A DNA stretch of 64,000 nucleotides from Gyrodactylus bullatarudis (lineage: Eukaryota; Platyhelminthes; Monogenea; Gyrodactylidea; Gyrodactylidae). Positions 1 through 12,200 of this stretch are shown here, in pieces (positions within the stretch are counted from its first letter, which is position 1; the number at the start of each line of letters is the position of its first letter). The stretch spans positions 62,001-126,000 of the forward strand of contig SSNU01000095.1 in assembly GCA_012064415.1 (NCBI GenBank), given 5' to 3'. Under the pieces are notes generated by a model, which worked only from the letters and a program-made list of their open reading frames with translations, was not told the DNA's origin and ran no database searches. The position numbers and the translations under genes are program-made.

Positions 1-756
1 ACCGTATTTTCCAGGCTTTGACGGCATGTACACTTTGAAGGGACATCTCCCACGAAAACTTATTAGCTGTTCATCTATAGTTACTTGTTCGGAAGGGGTG
101 TATGCTTTTCTACAATTGATAATAAAATCCTGAAATACGATCCTGATAGGTGCCAATTTGTCTCTATTTGAACCAGTGATCCTATTGATTTTGTCATCAA
201 ATCGAATAAACTGTTTGATGATTACGAATCTTGAATATGAAAGACAATTTTTGACAGCAGAATATTCATGGTCATCTTCCCAAAGCTCTTGGAGATCCAT
301 ATTTTTCTGCTTAGAAACTCCAAAATACAACAGGATGCCTATCCATTTACGAAGTTCGTCTATACTTATTCTTGCACTACTTGATTTTCGATGGTCCATA
401 TACTTGTTCGTATATTTTACGATATCTCCGAGAATTTTTGGACATAAAAGTAGACTGAAAAAATCCTGATGAGTTATCATCTTTTGAGAACTCGCTGTAA
501 GGGAAGAAGCAACATTTGTATGAATGATATTGTGGCTTCCAGTACGACTTCGCACTCTGGCTGTCTGGTAGTTGATGTAACCGCATTTTGAAACTAGATC
601 AGGTCCAAAGGATTGGTCCATATCAGTATCTGGATTCGAGATATCAGAGGGATACTCTGTGTAATCCTCTTCTTCACTCTCAGAAGAACCACTTCCTAAA
701 TTCTCAGGACCGATAAGAGTTTCGATATCAGAGTACACGTCTTCTTCGTAGCTCAT
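1..756 (-). CDS. piggyBac-family transposase, N-terminal 252 residues (cut by window edge)
   Basis: The minus strand is open from an ATG at 756 to the left edge with no stop, giving 252 codons. The start is followed by an acidic leader (residues about 1-60), as in piggyBac transposases. The core then contains RKWIGILLYFGV at about residues 138-149 and, near the edge, the motif VTIDEQLISFRGRCPF (225-240), which in the piggyBac family (DDE_Tnp_1_7) holds the first catalytic aspartate, here D228. The enzyme would cut at TTAA sites and excise the element without a footprint. The remaining catalytic aspartates and the C-terminal cysteine-rich domain lie outside the window. The visible part has no frameshift or stop, so the copy may be young. 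It lies opposite to, and probably inside an intron of, the transporter gene to its right. Confidence 0.9.
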   Translation of the reverse strand, partial: MSYEEDVYSDIETLIGPENLGSGSSESEEEDYTEYPSDISNPDTDMDQSFGPDLVSKCGYINYQTARVRSRTGSHNIIHTNVASSLTASSQKMITHQDFFSLLLCPKILGDIVKYTNKYMDHRKSSSARISIDELRKWIGILLYFGVSKQKNMDLQELWEDDHEYSAVKNCLSYSRFVIIKQFIRFDDKINRITGSNRDKLAPIRIVFQDFIINCRKAYTPSEQVTIDEQLISFRGRCPFKVYMPSKPGKYG

Positions 757-793
757 GTTATGAAAAAATGAGAAAATCATATAGAATACAATG

Positions 794-813
794 TGGGGTC
801 CCTACGGACCCCA
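794..813. repeat. Subterminal palindrome of the piggyBac element (inner copy)
   Basis: The 20-mer TGGGGTCCCTACGGACCCCA has 8-bp perfect inverted arms around a 4-base centre. It sits 38 bp upstream of the transposase ATG. A second version with a changed centre lies at 983-1002. Its position suggests a transposase-binding or promoter-proximal site, which is inference. Confidence 0.7.
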
Positions 814-982
814 TTTGTTCAATGTGTCATAACAGACTAAAATTTTTGCTGAATGTTTGTTTAGGAATAAGATAAAAAAATAAAATAACAAGGTTGTAGA
901 TTATTAGTTTAGCTAGGATTAGGTTTTTGTTTGGATAAGATATCATACTTCTATCCAAAGTTATTACAAATCAAAATATGGT

Positions 983-1002
983 TGGGGTCCGTATGGACCC
1001 CA
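983..1002. repeat. Subterminal palindrome of the piggyBac element (outer copy)
   Basis: TGGGGTCCGTATGGACCCCA has the same 8-bp arms as 794-813 with different central bases. It is 15 bp inside the TTAA terminus. Conserved arms with a drifting centre fit a protein-binding inverted repeat. Confidence 0.7.
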
Positions 1003-1021
1003 CTTCCAGGGCGAGGGTTAA

Positions 1022-3203
1022 AATATTTTGCAAAAATCTGTTATAATCTAAATCTTATCTATGAAAAAAATATATATAGTTATCAGTATTGATTCTTCAA
1101 GTATTTTTCAATCACAATAGAATTATTACTTTGGGAAATTAAGATTCTTTGTCTAATTTCTTCAGAATTCTAGATTTTTCCATTATTATTAAAAAAAGAA
1201 AAGAAATGCACCAAATTTCCTCTTTTTCAACATTTGTGCTCAAAATTTTTATCGATTTCAAATATTTGGAGCAGTTAAATGCAGATATTTGAGATCAACA
1301 TTAGACAAAGGATTCGAATTAATCATAATTGTGGGAAATCGAAAAATTTGAATTTATTGATTAGCACGAAGAGGGATGATACAAAATTAAAAAGTTAGCT
1401 TTTTCTTGAAAAAAGTAGATTCCATTCTCCCTCCACGGCCCAATTCGAATTCTTTGTCTAATGCTGATCTCGAATATCTGCATTTAATTACTCCAAATAT
1501 ATATACATATAGTCCAAAGATTGATTTTAGGGATCACAGTAAAAGCGATTAACCCCATAAAATGTTGACTCAAAAATTCATCGATTTTCAAGCAGTAAAA
1601 ATGATCACAAACTCAAAATTTAATTTTCTCACGATTGTTAAAATTTGATTAAGTATATTCGATTTTTTTTTCTTCTAGGAAGTTTGACGCTAATTCGAGA
1701 ATTGAAATACGCCAAAATTAAAAAATTGATTTTTCAAATTTTTTAAATGTGAATGTGGGCCTCATGATACAGATTCCCAAAAATCTTGATCAAATCCGAT
1801 TTCTTGATGAGAATATTGAGGATTTTGTAAAAAAATCTTCATACATTAACTAGTTCAAGTACAGTATTGATAAATATTCCTACTGATGTTATTTTTAGAT
1901 AAGATGTCTATCGACGAATGTATTTCTCAATGAAATTTACACAGGTGAAGTAGTCAATTGTCCTTTGCACTGTAAAGTATTTTTTCATATCGAATCTTTT
2001 GTCTAGTAAAGTACTCAGATTTGTAACTCAAATTTCTGAGAAAATATTAATCTTTACTGAAGATTATATATTTTAATTCAATCATGGTTGTCCACTGGAG
2101 TGAAGTTTATCAAAACTATAGATAATCTTATCTATTTATCTCATCCATTGATTATTTCAAAATGTTTTCTCCTCGAAATGTCATCAACAATGTTCACCCT
2201 GAAAATTTTCCGTAAAAATCCAAAGTTGTGCCAAATCTTTGAATGTTATAAATTTCATGAAATAATCGATTTTAAAAGATAATAACGTTTTTTCTAAAAA
2301 CTACATTTTAGATTAAAAGAAAACATATTCATTCTCAACGAAATGGTAATTTGGAAGCGACCCTTAGAGAGAGGTTTTTTCTAGCTTGTGCTCATATCAC
2401 CTTTTTTAATCTTGATTATTATACAAAAATTTTAAACCTGGCGTTCATGTTTGTATTTTATTCTGACACATTTTCAAATGTGCAATCAGAGCGAATCTTG
2501 GTAATCAATATAAACCGTATCCAAAAGATTCATCGATCTCATATCTAATCAGAGAATCATATTCCCGTCAAAATTTGAAGGAAATTATTAAATTTTTCTA
2601 ACATGAATAAAACTAACTGTATATCATTCTTGATCCATAAAACGCCAATTTTGATAAAACTCTAAAAAGATCAGATAATTCTGTCGTTTTCATGTCCCAC
2701 ATAAAGACTTAAAAGTCTAAATAAACCAAGTATAATAAATAAACCAAATACAAATATATAATTTCATAGGTTTACTGTCGATAACATCTATAATTATAGA
2801 AACAATTATAATTGTTTCATCAAAATTCTTGGAAAATGATTCTGTGGTGTTTTTTATAAGTCCTCGGTTCTTGGTGTTCAAAATCAATCAAGAATGAATC
2901 ATAGGCTATGAAAAATCTCTAGGGAAAAATGCAAAATACTACTGCCAGGCTTGTTTTTATATTTCAAATTTTTTATACATTAGCGGGAAAAATTTATTCC
3001 TAAAAATATATCTAAATCTCATTTATTTTCATTTTGAATTACCAGCCCAAGTTGTACCTGTTGAACTTATCAGTCTCTTGTTTTCAATTGATTCCTCTAC
3101 CCAGACTAAACCAAATATTTAATCTCATTTATTTATTCATAATTATGTAAATCCATATTTGAATAATCTTCTAAAAATCTCTCTGTATTGATTATTTTTA
3201 CAG
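1022..3203. other. Non-coding stretch, probably transporter intron, with foldback relics
   Basis: No coding exon is convincing here. Around 1204-1500 is a decayed inverted repeat whose arms match the internal sequence of the foldback element at 5081-5823 (same order of ATGCACCAAATTTCC, ATCGATTTC and the ATTAGACAAAG motif). Around 1600-1855 is a decayed half of the other foldback type, ending ACATTAACTAG. The rest is AT-rich sequence without recognised features. The upstream exons of the transporter (its first four or so membrane segments) were not found here, so they are probably left of the window. Confidence 0.5.
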
Positions 3204-6200
3204 CTTGTTTCTATTGTTGTGCTGCAGTTGGTCCAGCCTTGGGATATATATTTGCTGCAGTCTTTCTTCGTATCTACATAGATCATCCGAGTGAACCGAC
3301 TTACACCAATAATGACGGGCAAACGATACATATGGTACCGGGTGATGACAAATTCCTTGGAGCATGGTGGATTGGAATGCTGATAAATTCTGGTCTGATA
3401 TTCCTCACCACTCTTCCGGCTTTTAGCTTCCCTACTAAATTCGGAAACAAGCAAGGAGAAAAGGAATCTCTCAATGGTCCCAATCGTGAAAATGACAACG
3501 AATATTACTATGATGATATCAATCATGATGAAACTGATGGCGATGGTGTTCATATCAAAATCATCGATGAATATGAAAAGGTAACTTTTTTATAAAAACC
3601 AGAAGATTTTAATTATAATCATACCATTAAGGTTGACTCAAAGGCCTGCATGTTTTTTGATTCTTGACTATAGTGAAGAAGTTTAGGACGAACAAACGAA
3701 TGTCAAAGAAGGCAACAAAAAGTCTAAAGAGACCCAGCGAAATACTTCTCAACCAGTTTTAGTTAATTTTTAGAAACAGTAGAAATATTCATTTCTTAGA
3801 GGATTTGGAAGACAAGTTAATATTGAGTAATAGAGCGTTTATTTCACCGGTTTTAATCAGACTCTTACACCGGCTTGACATTTATACATAAAATTAAAAA
3901 TCTTCTGATTGGATTTCTCAGGGAGGAGGGATAGGGTTTGATTGAGCTTTAGAAACTGCCTGCTAAATCTTTTTCTTTTGACTCCTCGTTTCTTTATTGC
4001 ACAATTTTTTAATTTAGTGAAAATTTTACATTTATTTCCTAGATATTAAGATACTAATGATCTCCATCAAAAAAAATTTAATGCACTTACAATTAATACC
4101 TTCCAATTTAATTATAACTCTTCGATATTTATGAATTTAGCAATCGGATGTTAACAATAACGACCTGAAGACATCCCCAAGCAAACAGGATCTCAAACAT
4201 TCTGACCATTATCCCAATGATGAGAGGCTTCAAGATAACACTTTTTATCATCTAACTGAACCAAATGGAAAAACTCATACTAAATCAAAAGGTTTTTATG
4301 AATTCTCTGGACGCAAATTAAAACCGATTTTGGTAAGCAATTTTTAGTTGCATGTATTGACTAATAGGGCAAAATGGTTTTGTAGAAAAACATAAAAACA
4401 TTAGTCTCCTTAAAATTAACAAAAAATCCAATTTTTCTGTAAATTAGCTTTGGAATAAGTACACACAGACTAATGAGACGATAATATTCGCTTCCAGAGC
4501 ATGAATAAATAACTAGGGTTTAATATCTGAAATAAAGTTTCAAAAGTTATGCTTCCAAATATTTCTAAAGATAATCAGATGACAAATTTGGTAAGCCTTT
4601 CTTTGGTGGGATTTTTCAAATGAGTCAACCTCACGACTGTTTTATGATCAATGATCATACAAGACCAAGTTTTCTTGCCTCTCACGAGATATTTGAAAAG
4701 AGATTCAAATTGATTATTAACATTTAGCCAGAAAAGTTTGATCAAAAAAAGCACTGATCACTATTTTTAGATTTATTCTTATTATTTTACAGAGGAAAAA
4801 ACGGCCACCGCCAAATGTAGATAGTAAAGTATTACATTATCTTTCCAATTTAACTCAACTTTGATTAATTTCCCTCTGAATAACTACAAACAAACCTGTT
4901 TTATTCCTTTATCTCTAATTATTTAAAGTATGACTTGAGAAATAAAACCTTGAAATTCCATCATGAAATTAATTTTCTGTATCATTTTTTAGAGGATTCA
5001 GAACGAGGGTAAATATTGAGTAACAAAGCTTTTATTTCATCGGTTCTCATCAGACTCCTTTACCATTATTTCATCTAAAGCTAGTTGACATGAAGATGAG
5101 AATTTACCATTTTTACAAAAAACTCGATATTTTTCTCCGGATTCACAGAAAATTTTTTTTGAATTCTATAAAACGGAGTGAGCAAATAAGTTGTTGATAT
5201 TCAAAAAAATTTCCGAAAAAATTCAATCTGACCTAAATTAGGCCAATTTTCGAATTTCGAAAATGCACCAAATTTCCACTTTTTCTACTTTTGAAACCCA
5301 AAATTTTTATCGATTTCGATGATTCAAAGCAGTTAAGTGATGATATTTCGGATCAAGATTAGACAAAGAATTCGAATTTGGCCATAGAGATAGCGAAGAT
5401 ATAATTGTTTTCGAGAAAAAGTTAAACTTACAGATTTTGGATAATTTGCCTTCGTGATAATCGAAAAATTCAAATGGTTCGATTTCCCACAGTAATGACA
5501 AACTTCAGTGAACTTCTAGAGGTGAATTCGAATTCTTCGTTCAATGTTGATCCCAAATATCATTACTTAACTGCTTTAAATCATCGAAATCGATAAAAAT
5601 TTTGGGTTTCAAAAGTAGAAAAAGTGGAAATTTGGTGCATTTTCGAAATTCGAAAATTGGCCTAATTTTGGTCAGATTGAATTTTTTCGGAAATTTTTTT
5701 GAATATCAACAACTTATTTGCTCACTCCGTTTTATAGAATTCAAAAAAAAATTTTCTGTGAATCCGGAGAAAAATATCGAGTTTTTTGTGAAAATGGTAA
5801 ATTCTCATCTTCATGTCAACTAGAACAACTTTATAAACAATATCGAGTCTGATGAGAATCGTTTAATAAAACCTATTTTACTTAATATTCAAACTTAAAT
5901 TTCTACTGATACGTAAGAGTAGTTGTCATTTTTATCTAAAAATTACAGGAAACTTTTCAAGAAACTCTTATTTAAATCTACATTTTTTTATTCTTGGGAA
6001 AAAGTCTCAAAATAATGATTCAAGAAAGTTGTATTTACAAGTCACCCAGTGCTCCAATTATTAACCACAAGAACTCATTTGCATTCTCACAGCCTCATCT
6101 TTATTTCGATTAATAATTTTTTTTTCATCAATTGATTCTCTATTAATTTGAAAGTTTTCTCACTTTCTTTTAACTATGATTACAGGAGAGCAAATCAAAG

Positions 6201-9200
6201 TGTAAACAAATTATTGACGATTTGGTTACAAGACTTCGGGGTAAGTTGGAAAGAATCCAAAATTCTGTTTATTGGGAAACATCATTTTCATTCTTTCTAG
6301 ACATTCGAAAGATTTGTCAAGTTATTTTCACCAATTATATATGGCTCGGTGTTACTATTGTCAATGTATTTGAGAACTCTATTGTTTCTGCATTTGTAAC
6401 ATATGCTGCAAAATACATTGAGACAATGTTTCGAATTTCACCACATTTAGCTGCTATCACAACAGGTGAGTGATTTTCTTTTCCTTTTTTGGAATTTATT
6501 TTACCTTGGATCATAGTCTGTCAAGAAAATCTAATATGGTCACTATATTTTTTAAAGTCAAACCATTATTTCTGGAAAGTTAAATCTCACTCTCTAGAAA
6601 TCATCATAAATTTCAAACTTGATTATTTAAATAATTTTAATTAATTAAAACTTGCTATTAATTCATTAATTAATTAAAACTATACATTTTTTGTCAATAT
6701 CCCTAAATTATAATTAGCAATAATAGTTTGTTACTACGGATTAGGCCTGCTTTTTATTATTGACATATCTAATATATATACAGTACTAATCCCTAATAGG
6801 AGACTAGGCTATCATTTTTGTCTACTCAGTTGATAATAGCATTTTGCTGCAATCGTTTTTGATTGATGGATCACATTTTACTCTTATTATTTTATTCTTA
6901 TCGGGAAAAATTTCCTTAACCCTTTATGTCCCAAGGTTAGTTTAATATTAGAGAGTTACTCGATTTCTTCATCAAAAATTCGAATTTGTGAAAGATTTTT
7001 TGGAATCCTACTCATGTTGTCCACTTTTACAAACTGAAGAAAAATAATTATTTTTATCAAAAATATGATCATTGTAAAAATTTTCATCTGGCACTAAAAT
7101 TCGAAGTTTGAACTGAAATTTTTTATTGATTTGGAAGTGGGAGATGTGTCTTATAAGAGAAAGAAATCAAATATGCTAAATCTGTTCTAATTCATAACCT
7201 CGTCATCGTATGGAAGCTGAGTTTCGATTTTTTGATCATTTTCACTACATGGAATTCAATGAAATTTCGATAAATCAAAATTCCTCGAAAATAGTGGATC
7301 TTTCGAAAATTTAACTGCGATATTTGGCGTTCTTGTCTAGTTTTGATCTTGAAAAAACCCTCTTGATCACCCTCCAACTTTGAAATCATTAAAAGGTTCA
7401 AAGTTCGAAAAAATGTGATTTTGGTGCCGAATGGTAATTTTAAAAATGACCATATCTTTCATGAAAATAATTTTTTCTTCAAATCGTAAAAGTAGGCAAC
7501 ATGAGTAGGATTCCAAAATAACAAATTCTATGTGAAATAATCGAGATTTCTTTAAAAATCGATTCCCAACTTCAAATCAACCAACTTTAGATTGATAATT
7601 GGAATATAAGCAACCATTTTCCAATGCCTCAACCAGACCTTTCGGTAATCAGTGATTACTAATCACTAGGGCGACCAGAAAAAGGCATACTTTATGATGA
7701 AAAAAGGCAATTTTTAATTCTGAAAAAGGCAAAAAAAGGCAAATTCATAAAATCGAATGTTTCTCACGAGAAGCATCCCAAGAAGATATCTGCTGAAAGC
7801 GGACTTAAAGGAGATCTCATTAAAAATCCAAAAAGTAGCTTTAACAACATAGTAAAGCATAAAAGGTATATTCATATAATCGAATATCTCTCACAAGTAG
7901 TGATTTAAAAAAATTAATCAATTCTTCAAGCCTTTCAAGTGAATAGAATGAGAATGAGATGTTGAGTTGGATAAGCCATTTCTATTGGCTGTTTACCGAG
8001 TCCCCCCTAAAATTAGATTCAGACAATGAAAATTTAACTAAGATCAAGATAAACAAGGATAAAAAATTTGCACAATCCTTGAAAAAAATGAAAAAGCAAT
8101 CCTTTTTAAAAAAGGCAAAAAAAAGGCAAGCCTCCTCGAAATAGGCAAAAAAGGCAAACTTATTTCTCTTATTAATAGGTTTAGAAAAAAAAGGACTGAA
8201 TTTTTAATATTTTCAAAGTATTTTAGACTCACTCTCAAAAAAGGCAAAAAAGGCATTTTGGTCGCCCTACTATTCACATAATCAATCACCAAAGTTATAT
8301 AAAGAGAAAAAAAATCTGATAAAATTTTAGTTAAGCAGTTGGATAAAAAATCTAAAACAATGGGAATACTTTTAGTTTTTAGAAATATTGTTCAGACGAT
8401 GAATGCCTCTTTTTACTGAAACGCATGGAAGGACACTTTAGAAAAAAGTTTCTTTTATCAAATTTAAATCTGCATTTTATTAAACTTAAATAATGAGCAT
8501 GAGTCATTATAATAGAAGGACTTGTTTCTATAATATTGATTCATTATCGGAAGTAGAAAACGATTACTTATTGTATGATTTTAATGTGAATTTTTGATTT
8601 TATTCATTTTAATGATATTAATAATATAATTGTGTAAATATAGAAAATTTGGATTGATTATCATAAATAACCCCCCCCTTTATTTTGAACCAAGTAGTTC
8701 TTCAGGGAGCTGTTCGGCATAGATTGACTATAACTTCGTTCGCTTGCTACCTGACTATGTTGTCTTCTGGCTTGTACTGGTCTATCTGTAGAAAAAGAAA
8801 GAGGAGAGAAAGGTGTAGTATTAAAAAAAGGATTATAAAAATTATAGTGATTGTTACAGTAATCAGAATTATAGAGTAATAATTCTGATAATATAATTCA
8901 TAAGACGGATATAAATATTGGAAATCGTTGATTAAAATTGATTGATTAAAGTTGAGAGGAAATCTGATTGGTTTAATGTTTTGATTGGCACACAGGGTAT
9001 TAAGTATCTTAGTTTTTTGAAAAATCTTACGCCAGAAGAAGAATACGACATGTATTCGAAATATTGCAATATTGTGTGAGTCCAAACTATTTTTATCAGG
9101 GTAATCTAAATGTTTTTTATTCTTATCTTAATCTTCCTTCAAGTGATCAAATTATCAGAGTTATTACTCTAATAATTCTGATTACTGTAACAATCACTAG

Positions 9201-12200
9201 AATTTTTATAATCCTTATTTTTAAGAAATACTACACCTTTTTCTTCCCTTTCTTTTTCTACAGATAGACCAATACAAGCCAGAAGACAACTTAGTCAGGT
9301 AGCAAGCGAACAACGTTGTAGTCAAATGATCATACTTTTGATTTTTAGTTCTTTCTCCTACGTAAAATCATAGTAAATAAGAAATAATTAATAAGAGTAT
9401 TGATAGTATCAATTTGATACTTATTCCTTCAACAATTTTATCAATTTAATTTATTTATAGCAATGACTTGGTCCTTAAAAAGTTTAAAAATGTTTAGGCC
9501 ATAATGCAATTTTGTTTACTTTTTACATTGGATTTGAGGACCCCTTGATCACTCTTGATTCCTTTTTGGAATGCAAAATTTCAAATAAATAGCATTAACC
9601 ATTTCGGTGCTGAGACTATTTCACAATTTTATAAAAACCAAAATTTAGCTATTTTTATCTTGATGAAATTTGATAATTGCACTCATCGCCAGTCCTCTCT
9701 GCATCGAAAGATTTTCACCTTGCAATTATTTAAAAATAATTATACTTATAATCTTAATGAGAATTTTTTCCAGGACAAATCCATGGTTTTTGATTTTTAT
9801 TTGTATTTAATTCAACCATTCATGATATTTTGAATTGATTCATGATGGAATCTTAAATTCTATTACGGCCTATCACTGTAATAGAATCTGCAGATGCTAA
9901 TCACTTTGCAAATATCTCTCATAGGATAATAAAAATTTTTACAACTTTTTTGGCTATTTGCTCATTCAATAGAGAATTAAATTTTCAGAATAAAATCCTT
10001 ATGAATAAAATGTTATTCTGGAATACAAAATCCTATTTTAAAATCCATGAATGAATATTACTACAAAAATTCAATTTTTTGAGCAATCTGTATGACTTTG
10101 AATTAAACATTTAAAATTTTGTTCTGATATGCAAAATCTCAATTGCAAATTGCAATTTTTAAATACGCGCCAACAAATTTTGGGAAAATGGATTTATGAG
10201 TATCAGAACAATTTAAATTATAAAATACTTCTGTAAATGCGTCCAAATTAGCAAATCGCTCAGAAATTTATTTTGTATTACCCTAATTTTTATTTATTAA
10301 ACTTTTTCTAATGATTTAATGTTTGATTAAAATTAATCTAGTTAATTACTCGAACTTCCTTAACAATGTGTATTCTAAATGTTTTGTTTACAATAAAGTA
10401 ATTTAGTTAATTTTCCAGTTTATTTATATTAGCAGAGAGATGGTATATGCTCGAATTAATTCGAAAACATGTCATGTTTTACTGAAAAATTCGGCAAGAA
10501 GTATTTTTTGAAATTGAAAAAAAACATTCAATCTTGATGAAATTGTAATGGTTTCAAAAATAAACACAATCTCACTAGTGAATCAGTAGATTAATTTTAT
10601 AAAAGAAATCCGACTCTATTTTGTTTTGAGATTCATTAAAATGAATAAAACCAAATGTGATTTTTATCAAAGAAAACTGATTTAGTTAAAAATAATCCAA
10701 CAATTTTGACTAAAATATCTTTCACAACCCTCTCCCTCCCCTAGACTAATTTATAACCAGGATCAACTTCAAATTAGGCAAATAATAATTGAGATAATTT
10801 CTCTTTTTCTCTGATAAGAACTTAACTAATATAAATTACGAATTTGATAAATCGTTGTGAATACTGATACATTCATAATTATGAATGTAGTAGAGAAAGG
10901 TAAATTATTTTAACCTAACTTTAAATCAAACACTCATTTTGAAGAGAATTAAACACCGAGAAATTTCTTTTATTGAACTAAATTCTGTTTTGATATGCTA
11001 AATCAGAGTTGGGAATATTAATTTTTTTATTTGCGCCAATATTTTTCAATGAATTTCACAGCGAGAAATCAAATATTAAATAAATCTGGCAAATTATTAT
11101 TAAAACTTTCCGAAAAATTGGAATGATTACGGCGTATTTTCAAGTATTCTGGGAAAATGAGACAAAAGCAAGCAGGAGATGAATATATTTGAATCAAATT
11201 TAGCAGTTTCTCAGTTCAAACTTTGATTTCACTGGTTTCAATTGGATATTGTACAGAGAAGAAAAAATGTTTGCCTCTCCCTAATAAAGTTTTGAATTTT
11301 ATCACATTCTTTGTTAGCTTTAGATAAGCAGTCATCATCAGCTTTCAGTTTATTTCCCTCGTGTAATCATACAAATTCAATTCAGAGTTCTCAATATTAT
11401 CTGATCACTAGAGCCTAAAATGTATTAAAATACAACATTTTTCAACCAGCTATTCCTTTTGTTCTGATGAAAACCATTCAAAATAAAAAGTCATAAGGTC
11501 TTAAAATGTATCATTTTGAAGATATTTAAATGATAAATTGTCAATGATCTGAAAATAATAATACCTAATATTTTTTAGTTATTCTTTTTTTTAGCTTTTA
11601 TTGATTATATATTAGCTTAGACTTGGTCACGATAATAAACCCATTGATTTGATGTCCATTTTTTCAATCTATCTCTCTCTATCTCTTTGTTCTCAAAGAA
11701 CAGTACAACCATGAATTTCAGTAGGAATGAAGTTGACTGTCTGTTTAAAAATATATATATATAGCCCATGAAAATCATACAGAAAATCTGATTCTTACAC
11801 CAATATAGGGACATTTCTTTAGTTATTTATTTATGTATCAAGTTCTTAAATCGATCAATCGATAGACCTGAATTTGGACAAAACTAAATTGTAAGGAGGC
11901 ACTTCTTCAGTATTTCTTTATTTTTTGTTTTATTTAGTTATCCTCTTGTAAATATCTAAACTATATGTTTGTTCAAGTTCCTCAAAGAAGAATTTTTTAT
12001 ATTTTTTGAATTATTTTTTCTCTTTCATAATAACTACAGTATTGAATCAATAGAGATTACCCATTAAAGATCATGATTAGGATGAGAAAAATTTTGTATT
12101 TCATGAACCTATCGCTTTGTCAATTTGAAATGAACAAAAAGTTTTAACCCTTTCAGGACCAGGAGTGGGGGATTTACACTAAAATTCGTATACTACAGTA

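Larger units (their letters stand above)
1..1021 (-). mobile_element. piggyBac transposon, 5' part, with TTAA target at 1018-1021
   Basis: Reading the minus strand inward from 1021, the sequence is TTAA followed by CCCTCGCCCTGG. That is the form of a piggyBac terminus: a TTAA target followed by CCC. The transposase start codon is about 260 bp inside this end. The other end of the element is beyond the window's left edge. The terminus assignment rests on the TTAA/CCC context and distance to the transposase, because the opposite terminal repeat cannot be compared. Confidence 0.8.

Noticed and set aside
7959..8144. Lysine-rich open frame inside the hAT-like element
   Set aside because: It is produced by the AAAAAGGC repeats and has no transposase motif.
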